This document shows positions 1 to 11,500 of a stretch of 64,000 nucleotides of DNA, in pieces. The DNA comes from Branchiostoma belcheri (lineage: Eukaryota > Chordata > Leptocardii > Amphioxiformes > Branchiostomatidae). The stretch covers positions 1,552,505 through 1,616,504 of the forward strand of contig NW_017803854.1 in the NCBI RefSeq assembly GCF_001625305.1, written 5' to 3'. The notes below the pieces were generated by a model. It saw only the letters and a program-made list of their open reading frames with translations. It had not been told where the DNA came from and ran no database searches. Numbering within the stretch: position 1 is the stretch's first letter; each line of letters starts with the position of its first letter. A program made the position numbers and the translations under genes.

Positions 1-360
1 AAATAAAATAAAAAATAATAATAAAAAGTAATAGAATAAAAAAATAAAAAGTCTTAAAAAATGCAACCTAAGAAAATCTTTAAAAAAAACTAGACAATTG
101 CAATCTGAAGAAATCTAGGCAACTTCAACCTATCGACAACTATAAGTTATCTTCAAACTAGACAACTGCAACTAGATCAACTTATCGTAACTAGATGTTC
201 AGCTTACAATGAATTAAATCTTGAACTATCCAATCTTTGATTACACTTCATGCAGGGGTCTCTGACATGGCGGGGCAGCATTCGACAAGTCTTCACACCA
301 CATTTCCCAGGCAGCTCTGTCCAGCAGGACCACAGAAAGAGGACTACAACTTATCTAAAA
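1..360. other. AT-rich intergenic DNA
   Basis: The first 110 bases are almost pure A/T. The rest is unique-looking sequence with no open frame of note. No gene, promoter or recognised repeat is visible before the satellite that starts near 361. Confidence 0.5.
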
Positions 361-822
361 CTATCTCAAACTTAGATTAGCTTACTGTGCAGCTTCAATA
401 TTTCTATAAAACAATCGTAGCACCATATCAAAACTAGACATCTTAAAATTAGATTAGCTTACTGTGCAGCTTCAATATTTCTATAAAACAATCGTAGCAC
501 CATAACAAAACTAGACATCTTAGAATTAGACTAGCTTACTATGTGCAGCTTCAATATTTCTATAAAACAATCGTAGCACCATAACAAAAACTAGCTAGAC
601 ATCTTAAAATTAGACTAGCTTACTGTGTAACCAATATTTCTATAAAACAATCGTAGCACCATAACAAAACTAGACATCCTAAAATTAGATTAGCTTACTG
701 TGCAGCTTCAATATTTCTATAAAACAATCGTAGCACCATAACAAAACTAGACATCTTAAGATTAGACTAGCTTACTGTGTAACCAATATTTCTATAAAAC
801 AATCGTAGCACCATTAACAAAT
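361..822. repeat. Tandem satellite, six units of 74-79 bp
   Basis: Six head-to-tail units share the core CAATATTTCTATAAAACAAT, which begins near 396, 472, 551, 630, 709 and 783 (spacings 76, 79, 79, 79 and 74). Units differ by small substitutions and by a short deletion (GTGCAGCTTCAA versus GTGTAACCAA) that recurs in units 4 and 6. There are no unique spacers, so it is not a CRISPR-like array. It is a plain local minisatellite. Confidence 0.85.
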
Positions 823-2600
823 TAAACTTGATACAGGAGGATGAAAAATGACTTGAACACCTGAGCAACACGTATTTGTTCATAGACTTTTTACATTACA
901 CTGTACATTCTATCATAATGTCCTTGATTCTATAAATAATTAACAAACTTCATTTTATGCTTGTGGGAGCATGGCAGAAAGCTCATGATCTGTGATGCAA
1001 TTTCAGTCCACGAAAGCCACAAAAAGTGACTTTTTTAAAAACAATCCGTGGCAAGGCGTTACGAATGTTTCGATGACAGCCCGTGTGACAGCGCTGGTAC
1101 TCGTAGGGATTAGGACACTTTGAGAGCGATGGTTACTTCTGCACACAGAGCTTCAGCCTATCTCCGTGGCATTCAGGTCCAACGCTTGGCTGACTCAGCG
1201 TCTGTTCCTATGTCGATGACCGGAATTGCGCTCAGAGGTAACTACAAAGTTCAGCCCACCAGAAAACAGTGACTTCCCCAGTTCTGTTAGCTCATGATCA
1301 CTCAGGCCCTTCATCTTCCTGTCTTCCCTTCTGGCCATGTGCCGTAGTCTCAGTTCGGGATCTCAAGACTAACGGATACCCAAGCCAGATGATTCCTCCC
1401 TACCCCAACCCCTATTATTTCTAACACAAGGCAGCTCATGTAATGGTCAGGGTTCCCGACCCACTGACAATCACATAATGCAGAAAGAAAGTCAGGCAGT
1501 ACAAGATACCTAAATAATCACGGGCTAACAGAACTTAAGGAAGTCTCCGTTTTCTAGAGGACTGAACTTTGCAGCAACTTCGGAACTTAATCCCGGCCCC
1601 CGGTATAGTCACAGAAACCAAACCAACCATACGTCGGACCTGTATCCCACAAAAACAGACTAAAGCCCTGTGTACAATAGTAGCCACCACCTTCAAAATG
1701 CCCTAATCCAGCCCGGGCCAAACCAACAGTATCACTCAGGATGGCATCAAAACAAACCCAAGCACCTTGCATGTTTTTAGTTCTTAAAGTTATTATATAG
1801 TTCCAAAAGGTACTGAAATATCGCATCACAAATTAATTACTTTTGTTTTGCCTGCGAACCCCTTTTTCATGAAATGTGTAGTTGATGACAATATAGCGGA
1901 TCCCGGAAGCTGCTGTGAGATGTCTCCTTCCCTGCTTCTTGTATTACTGCAAGAAAGTCAAATTACAAACAATTAGACCAAGACAGCTATAGGCTTAGTT
2001 TTCTTGCTTTTAAAACTGAAAAGGCACGAGGTCATCAATATCTTGTGTCTTGCCAAAAGCCGAACAAGTAGTGGCAAACAAATTTTAAACGGGAGAAAAA
2101 AAGTTGCATGCACATCAGTTAGATGTACTGTAGTGCTATTCATCCTGCTCTGAACAGGCTGGCTATCCTTCAAAAATTTATACAACTGTAGTCAAATCTG
2201 GTGAAACAGGCCTACATCAATTGTTCCAATTGTCAATGGAGAAGCCATAAGCAGGTAGGTGTAAGTTGTACAAGATTTACTCATAGTGAACAGTACTGTT
2301 GATTCCTCTACTACCTGTAGTATCAGGTTCTGATGCAGGTTGTCAGCATTGCATCAGTTCTTGTCCCTGTCCTCAGAGCTGCATTAGATTCATCAGGTTG
2401 TGTGAGTTCTGGCCATGTCGTTTCCTTACTCGTTTTCTCGAGAAGAACTGCAAAGAGATACAAAAACAATGTACTAGTATTAGATTAGTAACGTTACACA
2501 TTTGACTCCACTTCAAGCGAGTTTACGAGCACAACGTACACATTCCGTGAACCCAAGGAGCTGCAAATCCTTTGTGAACCCATGGTGAACCCAAGGATAT
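823..2600. other. Intergenic stretch without recognisable genes
   Basis: Short open frames exist on both strands (for example 1587-1829 and 1973-2185, minus), but none shows a recognisable domain, splice context or compositional bias. I see no RNA gene here. Confidence 0.4.
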
Positions 2601-2646
2601 TATATCTGTATCTGTCTGTATCTGTATCTGTATAGCCGGTATAACC

Positions 2647-3356
2647 TAGCCTGGGTACCATCCCCAGTAGTATATTCGCAAACTCTATAACTGGGTCTGG
2701 ACTTGCACACATATGTAGCGTCTGGAGTCTAAATATTCGTTCAGATTTTGAACGAGCGCGCTGATTGGTCCTACTCGTCTAAGCCCTTTTTTGGGTGTGT
2801 ACATATTAGGTAAGGGCTGTTCGGATGTCCGAACGGCGACGTTAGCGTCCGTTCGAACGTCCGAACGCCTTATCATCAACATGTCCGACGGCGAACCGAA
2901 CGCTACAGCGCACATGATATAGCCGTAGTCAGTCTTTCCGCGATAAATCATCAACATGGCTGACGCACAAGCCGCTCAGCTCACGGAGGTTGATGTTGAC
3001 CTCGCAATCACGTCCGTTTTGGACGATTTAGACGGAATATCGTCGCTCAAAAATGAGCAAAAAGATGCATTGAATAATTTCGTTCGTGATGTTTTGGGCG
3101 TCCTACCGGTAAAAAAAAGAACGCGCCGAGAAAAGGAACACTCGCACGAAGATCTGTGTTTACAAAACAACAAACATCACTTGAATAATGCAGGCGCGAC
3201 ATTGGCCGTCGCCTCTGAGGCTTAGCCAATCAAATGAAGCCCCGCTGCTCGGGCTAGCTCATTACGTGACGTCATGACCAATCGTTTTATATGTGTGCAA
3301 GTCCAGACCCAGTTATAGAGTTTGCGAATATACTACTGGGGATGGTACCCAGGCTA
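2647..3356. mobile_element. 710-bp inverted-repeat transposon (TAGCCTG family), 9-bp target duplication
   Basis: The terminal inverted repeats are about 69 bp and identical as far as I can read them; they begin TAGCCTGGGTACCATCCCC. The element is flanked by the exact 9-bp duplication GGTATAACC (2638-2646 and 3357-3365). It is inserted in the SINE-like repeat, whose uninterrupted copies show the empty site. A 9-bp duplication is typical of Mutator-like elements; no transposase is present, so it is non-autonomous. The interior is CpG-rich, carries a CRE palindrome TGACGTCA (3267-3274) and an exon-like reading frame. Identical ends suggest recent insertion. Confidence 0.88.
2956..3108 (+). pseudogene. 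RecQ-like helicase exon fragment inside the transposon
   Basis: From ATG at 2956 a 51-codon frame ends at CTACCG immediately before a GTAAAA donor-like sequence (3109). Residues 31-51 (LKNEQKDALNNFV, then DVLGVLP) resemble the region just before Walker A in RecQ-family helicases, where the protein normally continues TGxGKS. The similarity stops exactly at the putative donor, as if one exon plus the start of its intron were present. No helicase motifs follow inside the element, so it cannot be functional. Resemblance to RecQ is by eye; other superfamily II helicases are possible. Confidence 0.45.
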
Positions 3357-3673
3357 GGTATAACCGCCTTTCGGCGTAACACAACAGCTTCGCAGGCACG
3401 CGGCGCGGCGGCAGCTGGCTATATTTATATAATACACCGATCGACTTGTTACACCTGACCCTTGAACTTCTAGCTCTAGACATTGTTTAAAGCTATCTAT
3501 TGACAATGCCCCTACTGTAAATATTATATAGAATGTACTTTGTATACATCATGATTTGATTACCGGGAATTTTCCGTAACGGTTAAAGTAACCGCTAAAC
3601 GCCGGAAACCAAGCGACACTTCGACTGTGTCCTGAAAGACCAAGAAGTACAAGAACCTGGCAGCCAGTCTCAC

Positions 3674-3787
3674 CTTTGTAGCGAAGGTTTCCTCGATCGT
3701 CGAAACATTTGCTTGCCGAATTTTGAGCCCCGAAATTCTTCTCTTGATGCTTGCTGATTCCCTAGACGTTACAGCAACACCTTCCAT
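3674..3787 (-). CDS. Candidate first coding exon of an unidentified divergent gene
   Basis: On the minus strand an ATG at 3787 opens 38 codons (begins MEGVAVTSRESAS, basic segment SIKRRISGLKIRQ, ends ATK) up to a good splice donor AAAG|GTGAGA at 3673, phase 0. About 100 bp upstream lies a TATA box, and beyond it a regular CCAAT array, so the order CCAAT-TATA-leader-ATG-donor is that of a real promoter and first exon. I do not recognise the peptide and could not identify a second exon to the left, where transposons dominate. The same frame is open upstream to 3928, but that ATG overlaps a CCAAT box and would lie ahead of the predicted start site. It could instead be a dead or non-coding transcript. 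Confidence 0.35.
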
Positions 3788-3880
3788 TTCGGCTTGCAGA
3801 CGGCCGTGTCGATTGAAGAGCGATGATCTTCTCTTCCCGCAGAATTGAATCGACTGATTACGCAATCGACTCTGCACAGC

Positions 3881-4023
3881 GGCTTTATAGAATTCCAACC
3901 ACCTGTGCGAAGGATTCCAGTCTGCCATTGGTCAATTTTGTTAGAATCCTGACATAGCCATTGGTCAGAAGAATGCATTCTGGCGCCTTTCCATTGGTCT
4001 GAAAAATGTACTTTTCCCATTGG
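3881..4023 (-). promoter_or_regulatory. Leftward promoter: TATA box plus four CCAAT boxes
   Basis: Four exact copies of GACCAATGG (minus strand) have their pentamers at 3927-3931, 3960-3964, 3993-3997 and 4019-4023, spaced 33, 33 and 26 bp. A TATA box (CTATAAAGCC on the minus strand) lies at 3881-3890. A start about 30 bp further on, near 3857, puts the nearest CCAAT box about 70 bp upstream, the canonical distance. CCAAT is bound by the trimeric factor NF-Y, and arrays spaced about 33 bp are known from G2/M cell-cycle promoters. Regulation of this locus is inferred only. Confidence 0.5.
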
Positions 4024-4671
4024 TCATCTCTGCTGATCAGATTATTTTTCGACGATTTGGTTGGTCAGATATGTTTCAGGGCCTGCATGGGGTTCCCGAG
4101 AGCGTATGAGACGGAGACTGTTTCCATCATACGGTGTGAAAAGAGCGCCAACTAGAGGCTTTTCTTTGTACTACAATATTATAAAGTCCTGTGGCGATGG
4201 GGGAGCGGCGAAACAGCGAGCGCGGATTACATCCAAGCTGCAGCTGTAAACCTGCACACATTGGGTCATCATCGACTACGATGGACGAACATCATCGCAG
4301 TATTATATAAATCTACAGAATCTCACACTGATCAAGCTAAATCAACTGAATGATTTTAAAACTTGATATCTCGAGAAGCGGTATTATTAGATTGTTGTGA
4401 CTAAAGTATGTAGGTAGCCTAAGTGATGCTTCACAGAATTAGCTGATAATGTATGTAAATCAGAATCTAATTTGCATAATTACTTAAAAATTTGCTGCGT
4501 TCTAGATAGGACAATCATTATGTATTAGTCTTCTCAAAGCAGAGGTTTGGTTTTCTATCGGGCTTTCTTGTATCTTTTGGTTGGCATAAAAAAAGACGTC
4601 AGTGCAAAAACGAAAGCCTGCTTATTATGAGTCACTGGATGTTTTTAAAGCGCCAAGTACACTTGGACAAC

Positions 4672-4890
4672 ATCGATGAAGGTTAGACATCCAGGTAATA
4701 CGATACGCCAAAAAGCAGTTACTCAAGCAACTGGATATGATTTTGAAAACGTCAGACGTTTCAACTAGTATCCACTAGCTTTCGTCAGTGATGAAAAGGA
4801 AGACAGTCACTGACGAAAGCTAGTGGATACTAGTTGAAACGTCTGACGTTTAAAAATCATATCCAGTTGCTTGAGTAACTGCTTTTTGGC
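4672..4890. mobile_element. Foldback element with long hairpin, flanked by a 15-bp direct repeat
   Basis: A near-perfect palindrome (4704-4893, arms about 86 bp, loop near TGAAAAGGAAGAC) includes the family signature GTTACTCAAGCAACTGG. A non-palindromic 5' tail (GAAGGTTAGACATCCAGG) precedes it. GTACACTTGGACAAC occurs exactly at 4657-4671 and 4891-4905. Relatives lie at 28553, 28667, 33180, 62300 and the right window edge. No coding capacity. Confidence 0.75.
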
Positions 4891-5158
4891 GTACACTTGG
4901 ACAACTTTGACATTGAACACATCCAACCCCATGACCAGTTGTTGCAACCTACATGTAGCGCCCCCTTTTGGCTTTTCTAAGCAAAGCAAGTTACTACGTT
5001 TTATAGAGCATTTACACGCCAGAATGACCGCCGAAGGATGTTCTGATAAGCCTGACATCTGGTTAATGATGTTGACATGAGTAAAAACGCTGCCCCCAAG
5101 ACGATCTAACCTGTTCCACATGTGATTCAGGGATTGTTTATTTTATGAATGTCACTTC

Positions 5159-5497
5159 GACTTCCGGTTTTCTCACTTTTCTCCGCCTACCGAAAATATG
5201 ACCGCATGTAAACGCACAAAAGGATACGATTTAACAACAAGTATCAATCAAAAACGACAAAGTATCCACATTATCAGATTTCTGTACAAATTGAAAAATA
5301 TATTTGTTGCGTTTTGACCCTTTAAAAGCTTCCAAAATCAGTGGATAGTCTTTTTATTGTTGAAAGCTGTTTGCGAGCGCAGGCAAACCGGAAGTGTACT
5401 GTCATTTGGGCCGAGTCAAAACACAGACCAGATTTCCCCACCACCGGAGCAGAGGGATCTATCAAATATCAGATGTTTTAGACAGCCGAGAGCCGAG
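5159..5497 (+). promoter_or_regulatory. SH3PXD2 proximal promoter with two ETS sites
   Basis: No TATA box is evident upstream of the first coding exon. A consensus ETS/GABP site ACCGGAAGTG lies at 5387-5396, about 100 bp upstream of the ATG, and an inverted partner (ACTTCCGGTT) at 5160-5169. ETS sites near the start are typical of TATA-less promoters. The transcription start itself cannot be placed. Confidence 0.4.
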
Positions 5498-5569
5498 ATG
5501 CCTCGCAGAACAATCTTGGAGGTGAAGGTGGTGGAGGTGGAGAAGAGGAGGGTCCCCAGCAAGCACTAC
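5498..5569 (+). CDS. SH3PXD2: SH3PXD2 coding exon 1 (PX beta-1)
   Basis: Encodes residues 1-24, starting [18 protein letters not shown] and ending SKHY, then donor GTGAGT; phase 0. The second half matches the VVDVEKRRNPSKHY segment of human TKS5, and the ATG lies at the equivalent position, which supports this start. Confidence 0.9.
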
Positions 5570-8500
5570 GTGAGTTCCAGTCTTCCGATTTTCTCTCTCT
5601 CGTATGTCTAGAGACATCCCAGTTATTCGGGAGTGTGTGTATGTTTGAGCACGGCGGCCGGCATGTTCGTGTGATGTTGACTTTGTGTAGCACTGTACTG
5701 GTCGGTACCGGGTCGACTGTACTTTGGCTGTGGTTGTACTCATCGCCCTTCCCTTTTTCTATAAGACTAAGATTAAGACTAGAGAACAAATATCTCTAGT
5801 AGACCACAAAATTATGAAGAAGATAATTCTGTATCCCATTTATCATAATTACCCAAGTCAGGTTCTAGCTTGCCAACAGAACAGCCTGTCCAGGTACCAG
5901 AAAATATGTGACACATGTTATTATGATAGATATTAATTTTGATATAACTACTACTAGTATGTAGATCGAGCTTTGTAAATAATCTGAAAAATTATGATAA
6001 ATATAAAGTACAAGTTGACACCTGGAGTTATGAATAATTAATATAGCCAGTATTCTAGAGTATTGGAATTTTATTCAGGGACGAGAGGGTTAAATTATAA
6101 ATTTTCAAGACGTCCCACTCCAGTTTCCAACTACAACATAATTTCCATTCATTACCTAGTGTGTAAACTTGAATGAACGTTACATAAATATGTACTTTGC
6201 TAGGGAGCATGTCTCTAGGCGGTAGAAATTGTGGACACAGATGAAAACCTTCCGTTCCTGCCCTGCCCTAGCCCGGTCCACGCTCCCCCAGACTTCCCCC
6301 TGTGGTTTTGGCCTCCCTGCTAGCAAAACACATGTCCTTTTCATCCTGCCTGGTAACTGGGTGAAGAATTTTACGTCTGTAAAAATTTGCTGTCTGTTTT
6401 CTGTTATTCCACAAACTTCCATGTTTGGAATGATTCACTCCTCAACATCCTGTTACAACTAATTAACATCCAAATAAGAACACAAGTTTTGAAGAAGGTT
6501 GGACCACCCAATTTTAATTTTACGGTGTAGAATTCCTTGCCTTGATTACGAATAAAATTATTACAATATGGAAGAAACATAAATTTAGAATTTTTGTGTA
6601 TGACCAATCTTATGAATAAAAAATATCCTTTAATTTATGCCTTGGAATGTACTAGACTTATAGATCCATATTATGATTACCCCCAAGCCCCCCCTCAGAA
6701 ATTCTAGTAATGAAATAATCCGTCCCAACTTCAAAACTTTTTTCTCCCATCCCCAAGAAGTTAGAGACACCATTCAAATCAGGTACCTTTGTACAACAAA
6801 TTACTGTAAACTTAAGTTCAAGGCTGCCTAGAGTAGAGGTACATACAAGATATTCCCAATGCACCGCCGAGCAGGTTGAATGCTTATTTTTTAAGCAACC
6901 CAAGGGTCCTGAAGGAAGAATGCGGACATATTCGGGGAGTCTTGTAAAAGCAGTGGTAGTGAAGTTGTAGCAGCGTGCAGTTGTGGAAATTTTTCAGGAT
7001 TTGTGACACTTCGTTGCCTTGGTCATTTACTTCTGCATAATTGCATGTTTACGTTGATTTCAGGTGTATGTGATCCACGTGTCCTGGGCCGACGGCTCCA
7101 ACTCAGTCATCTATAGAAGATACAGCAAGTTCTTCGACTTCCAGGTGAGGAAAAAGTTGAATTTCTTTCTGGCGTGTCCACCTTGTTTTCACACGAATGT
7201 CTATAACATTGTCATTCATTACAGGTCCTCAATCACGGTATACCAATATCTTACAATGTTCTTGTATAAGTACATCTAAGCCAGGATAGTGAGTGTAAGT
7301 GTGTTTTATAAGGGATGAAACTTTCCAATTTTCATTTCAAAATTCGCACTGAATCAGTGAATGTGTAAACTTATTGCCGGATACACATAACACTCAAAAG
7401 TAACCAATGAATTATGATATCGCCAGTTGTTTCTGTCAAATTCTTAAGTTTGCAAAGTTGGAACTACTCAACTTTATCGTGAGCTTTGGTGAAAAAAGTA
7501 GAAATATAGAGGACTTCAAAGTACCCATTGATCCTAAAAAACTGTTGATAAACAAGGCTCTACGCTACCGTGCTCAAGTAAATAAAAAGAAACTCAATAT
7601 AGACAAGAATTTTTATCACCAAACCCAGTATATTAAATGTTCTTCCAACTATTTGTATATCTAGGGTTACAATCTTTTCAAGGTTTTCACAACAGCCCAC
7701 TGCTTGTAATAGTGATTAGCCACTTCAATGTAAGACTATACATACATACATCCAGCACATGTGGAACTCTTTGCCCTTGATTTCTCCAGTCCTTTTGATC
7801 TTTCCTCCCGATACTGATCTAGTGGACACAGCTAAGGCCGAAAAGTGCTTTTAGATCTGATAATGCCTCCAGGAAAAGGAAAACAACTGCAAGTCATCTG
7901 ATACCTCCAAGTTTACTTAGATGTCTGCCTTATCGATTTTCCTGCAAGCTTCTGATTGCCTTGTTATTAGCGTATCGTATATTCTAATCTAGACTTAATA
8001 GGCCACACCAGTTAATTTGTTGGTTATTGGATTTGCCCACCTCATTTCTTTCTGATTTGCAAGAAAAAAATATGTACATGTATGGTATTGTACCATTCGA
8101 GATCTGAGTCAACCTCAAAATGCTCATATGTTGGCACAGATATTTGAAGACAGTCTTTGCCTTTGTAACTGTTATACATTTATCAATGCAGTGATTTGAA
8201 TTTTGATGTAAAAGTTCAAAATTCATTGCTTGAATTATAAACTTTTTCACCCTCGAAATTTTATTTATTTCCTGCAAAATCCAAGAGAACTTACAAATCA
8301 GGTTGGTCTGGCCATATATGCTTGTATTCTAGACTAACACAAGGTACAGCTTGCCTTATGTAAGAGGACTTTTTATCTTGGCCATAAATTGCCTGTCCCT
8401 AAAATGGAGGTATGTTTTGAGTAGACCGTTTACTCTGTAACAGTATCATCATGAGAGATCTGGTGGAGTCAGCCTCTGGGTGGAAAGAGAACAAAGAGAG

Positions 8501-11500
8501 CATTGAAGTCCAGGGATTATTTAGGCTTCCTCCAAAATAGGCAAAATGTTGTTTTGAGGAAGAGTTGGTGAAAGAAGCTAAGCATGAACAGTTTTGTGAT
8601 TTGTTTGAAACCCAAACCTGCTCACTCAAGTGAACAGTGCTGTGTATATACTCAGACACAATATCAGTTGTCTCTGCGCTAACAGATTAAAGTAGATGTT
8701 TAGTCTTCTGAAAACCCTTAAATTTATTGTAAGTCCATTAACATTATACATGTATACTTGTGCCTTCCTATAAAAATTGATAAAAAACAGTAAACGTTGA
8801 TTAGTAGTTGAATCTTTATGTCAAATATACGTCTCTACAATGTGGAGATAAATAAAGTACATCATGCAGATTAAAGTAGATGTTTAGTCTTCTAAAAAAA
8901 ACCTTAAATTTATTGTAACACCATTAACATTATATAGCTAATCTAATCTAATACTTGTGCCTTGGTATAAAAATTGATACAAAACATTAAACATTGATTA
9001 GTTGAATCTTTATGTCAAATACAGCTGTCTACAGATACTTGGGGTAGGTGTGTTAAACACCTATGGCTGACCTGTAAGCTGTAAAAGGCATCAGTATCTA
9101 CATGTAAATGACTTTTTGATCTGCTGGCACACAGTGAACAGCTCATGAACCCACACTAAACACAAAGACCTCCCGGGGAATCTATAAAAGATGAAACACC
9201 CCAAGAACAAGGACCACTCACAGAGTCCGACACAAAACATGGGGGCTTCTTACATGTGTTCAATTAGACAGACACCACGCACACACAACAGGACTCTTTA
9301 ACTCCAGCAGGTATGAATTAGTGAACTTCTGTATTCCAACAGGCTGGATACAAAATGGAAGTATTGTTTTGGGTGGCTGAGCTGTGGGTTTGTGTGTATG
9401 CTTGTCTGGACAGAGTAGGTTGACAGTACGTGGATGGGAAAGATTGACAGAGGTCATCAAAAGGTCAGACACAGGGAACTAGGTGAGCTTTGGATTTGTG
9501 TGTCTGTCTGGACAGTAGGTTGACAGCACATGGGTGGGATGAAGATTGACAGGCAGAATGGCAGGTGATCAGATGAAAATAGTAGGATGAACTTACTGTA
9601 TTGTCTTCCTAATTATTGAGCCAATCATTGTTTATAAAATGGCCCCCAATTTGGGTCAAGACAACCCTAAAAATCATTTCAAGAGGGAAGTTGCATGTTG
9701 TAGATGCTGTATTTCCAGTGTACTGTATAATAGTGTGTAGATCTCTTATAGTAATGATGATGTTTATTGCAAATTCATGCCCGAGGGCTAATTGCATACA
9801 GACATTAACAAGAAAAATGTGGTGATATAAGACTATTTGCTAACAACTTCTACGTGTACGATATACTTATCGAACTTACTATCTCTACTTAAACCTAATA
9901 ACGTTGGAATACATACAGGGTAAAAAGTAGATATACAATATGTGACCAGGTAATAGGAACAAAGTAACTGCTATTCTAATCTATTCTATTCTATTAAACT
10001 ATTCTTGTCATGCTATTAGGGGGTTTGACTTCTTCTCATATGTCTGAAATGACCTTTTGAACTGTAGTGCTCTATCAGTCTGGCATCTCGGTTCCAGAAG
10101 TTACCGTGGCTAATCCATGGACACAAAGTCAAAGGAGAAACAGTCCCTTCTTTCAAGCACCTTGAACTTGAGCCCTGTGGCAACTGGGGAGAGATCCTTA
10201 ACAGGCACTATTTAGGAACTGCATCTCCCAGTCTAAGGCCACACCAATTTAATGTCTTGGTTAACGGATTCGCCGCTTCATTTGTCTGATTTGCAAATAA
10301 AAATAAAAATTCAGAATCAACTGCAAAATGCTCATATTTTGCCCTGAATAGTTGAAAACAGTCCTTTTCTTACTACTTGTTACAGTCATTCCATCTTTCA
10401 ATGCAGTGGTATCATTAAAAGTTCAAAATGATTGTTTAAATTTTGAACCAGCCTGGTGTGCGGACTGCATGGCTCCAGTATCATACCATTTTGGGCCATA
10501 ATAGGAAGCCTAGGCATGTTTTTATTTTTATTTTTTTTCCGCCCGCCCGCTCCGTTATTTTTCTAGAAAAATCCGTTAACCAAGAAATTAAATTAGTGTG
10601 GCCTAAAGGGCAATTCATCACTTGCAGGTTGTTTTGAGGACCTGAGTCCCCTGTGTAGACTGCTGAGTATGATGTACTGTCCTCACTTCCGAGTGTTGTT
10701 CTTTTCCGTGAACTTTTCAGACAAGCCCTTGTCTTCCTGGCAAGTGACATGATACATCCATGTTCTAGTCCTGGTAGTCAGCCAGCTCAAGATTTTGGGA
10801 CTTAACGTACTGTTGTCAATACAAGAGGGTCAGCATTGGGGATCTAGGAGGGCTTGGCATTATTGTTGCGAAAGTTTTTGGGAACTACTTCATTTGATCA
10901 GTGAACAGTTTTGCTTGCTTTTTCCAACCTGCTACAAAAACACTCTAATTTAAGTGTCCAACCATGGAGTTAAAATTAACTCCATGGTTCAACAAGACAA
11001 TTTAAATGTCTAACACTAGAACAGGACATTTTCTTCATTGAGTGGTGGCTTGATATAACCTGGATGTCAGACCCATAGCACACTGGGTCCAAAATAATAG
11101 TAGTATCTCACTGGGAAATTACTTTGGGCCCAGTGTGCTATGGATCTGGCATCCAGGCTAGGCTTGATATGGATACCAAATAAATCAGGCTGTCTTCCTA
11201 CTGAGTGTTTGTCAACATTGCCCCATAAGTGTTTTGGCACCATGCTGAACACTCTACAGGGGTCTGCATGCTCCATGCATTATTCTTACCATCTATAAGG
11301 TATAATCAGCTACTGTATATCTATATATATATTTGCAGTGTTTGTATGTTCCCTATTTTCACAGTGACTTCTCCCTGTGAATTCATATGACACTACAAAT
11401 ATGTATTTTGTATTTCTATGTATTGTACAATATTGTTTCTTTCAACCATGAAATTTCGAAAACCTACTTTCCCCTCAACCATGAAATTATGTCCCTATAA

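Larger units (their letters stand above)
2601..3457 (-). repeat. Short interspersed repeat with (ACAGAT)n tail, split by a transposon
   Basis: Bases 2601-2646 and 3357-3457 together make one copy of a roughly 115-bp repeat also found at 12015, 14421, 28336, 35523 and 59972. Read on the minus strand it begins near GTGTAACAAGTCG and ends in tandem ACAGAT units. A 710-bp transposon sits in the middle. The simple-repeat tail and uniform orientation look SINE-like, but I do not see convincing Pol III A and B boxes. Confidence 0.65.

Noticed and set aside
361-822. CRISPR-like array
   Set aside because: Units are contiguous with no unique spacers, and the host is an animal.
3769-4020. Minus-strand frame with repeated DQW peptides as a repeat protein
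   Set aside because: The DQW repeats are the translated CCAAT boxes; motif conservation at the DNA level (GACCAATGG) explains them better.
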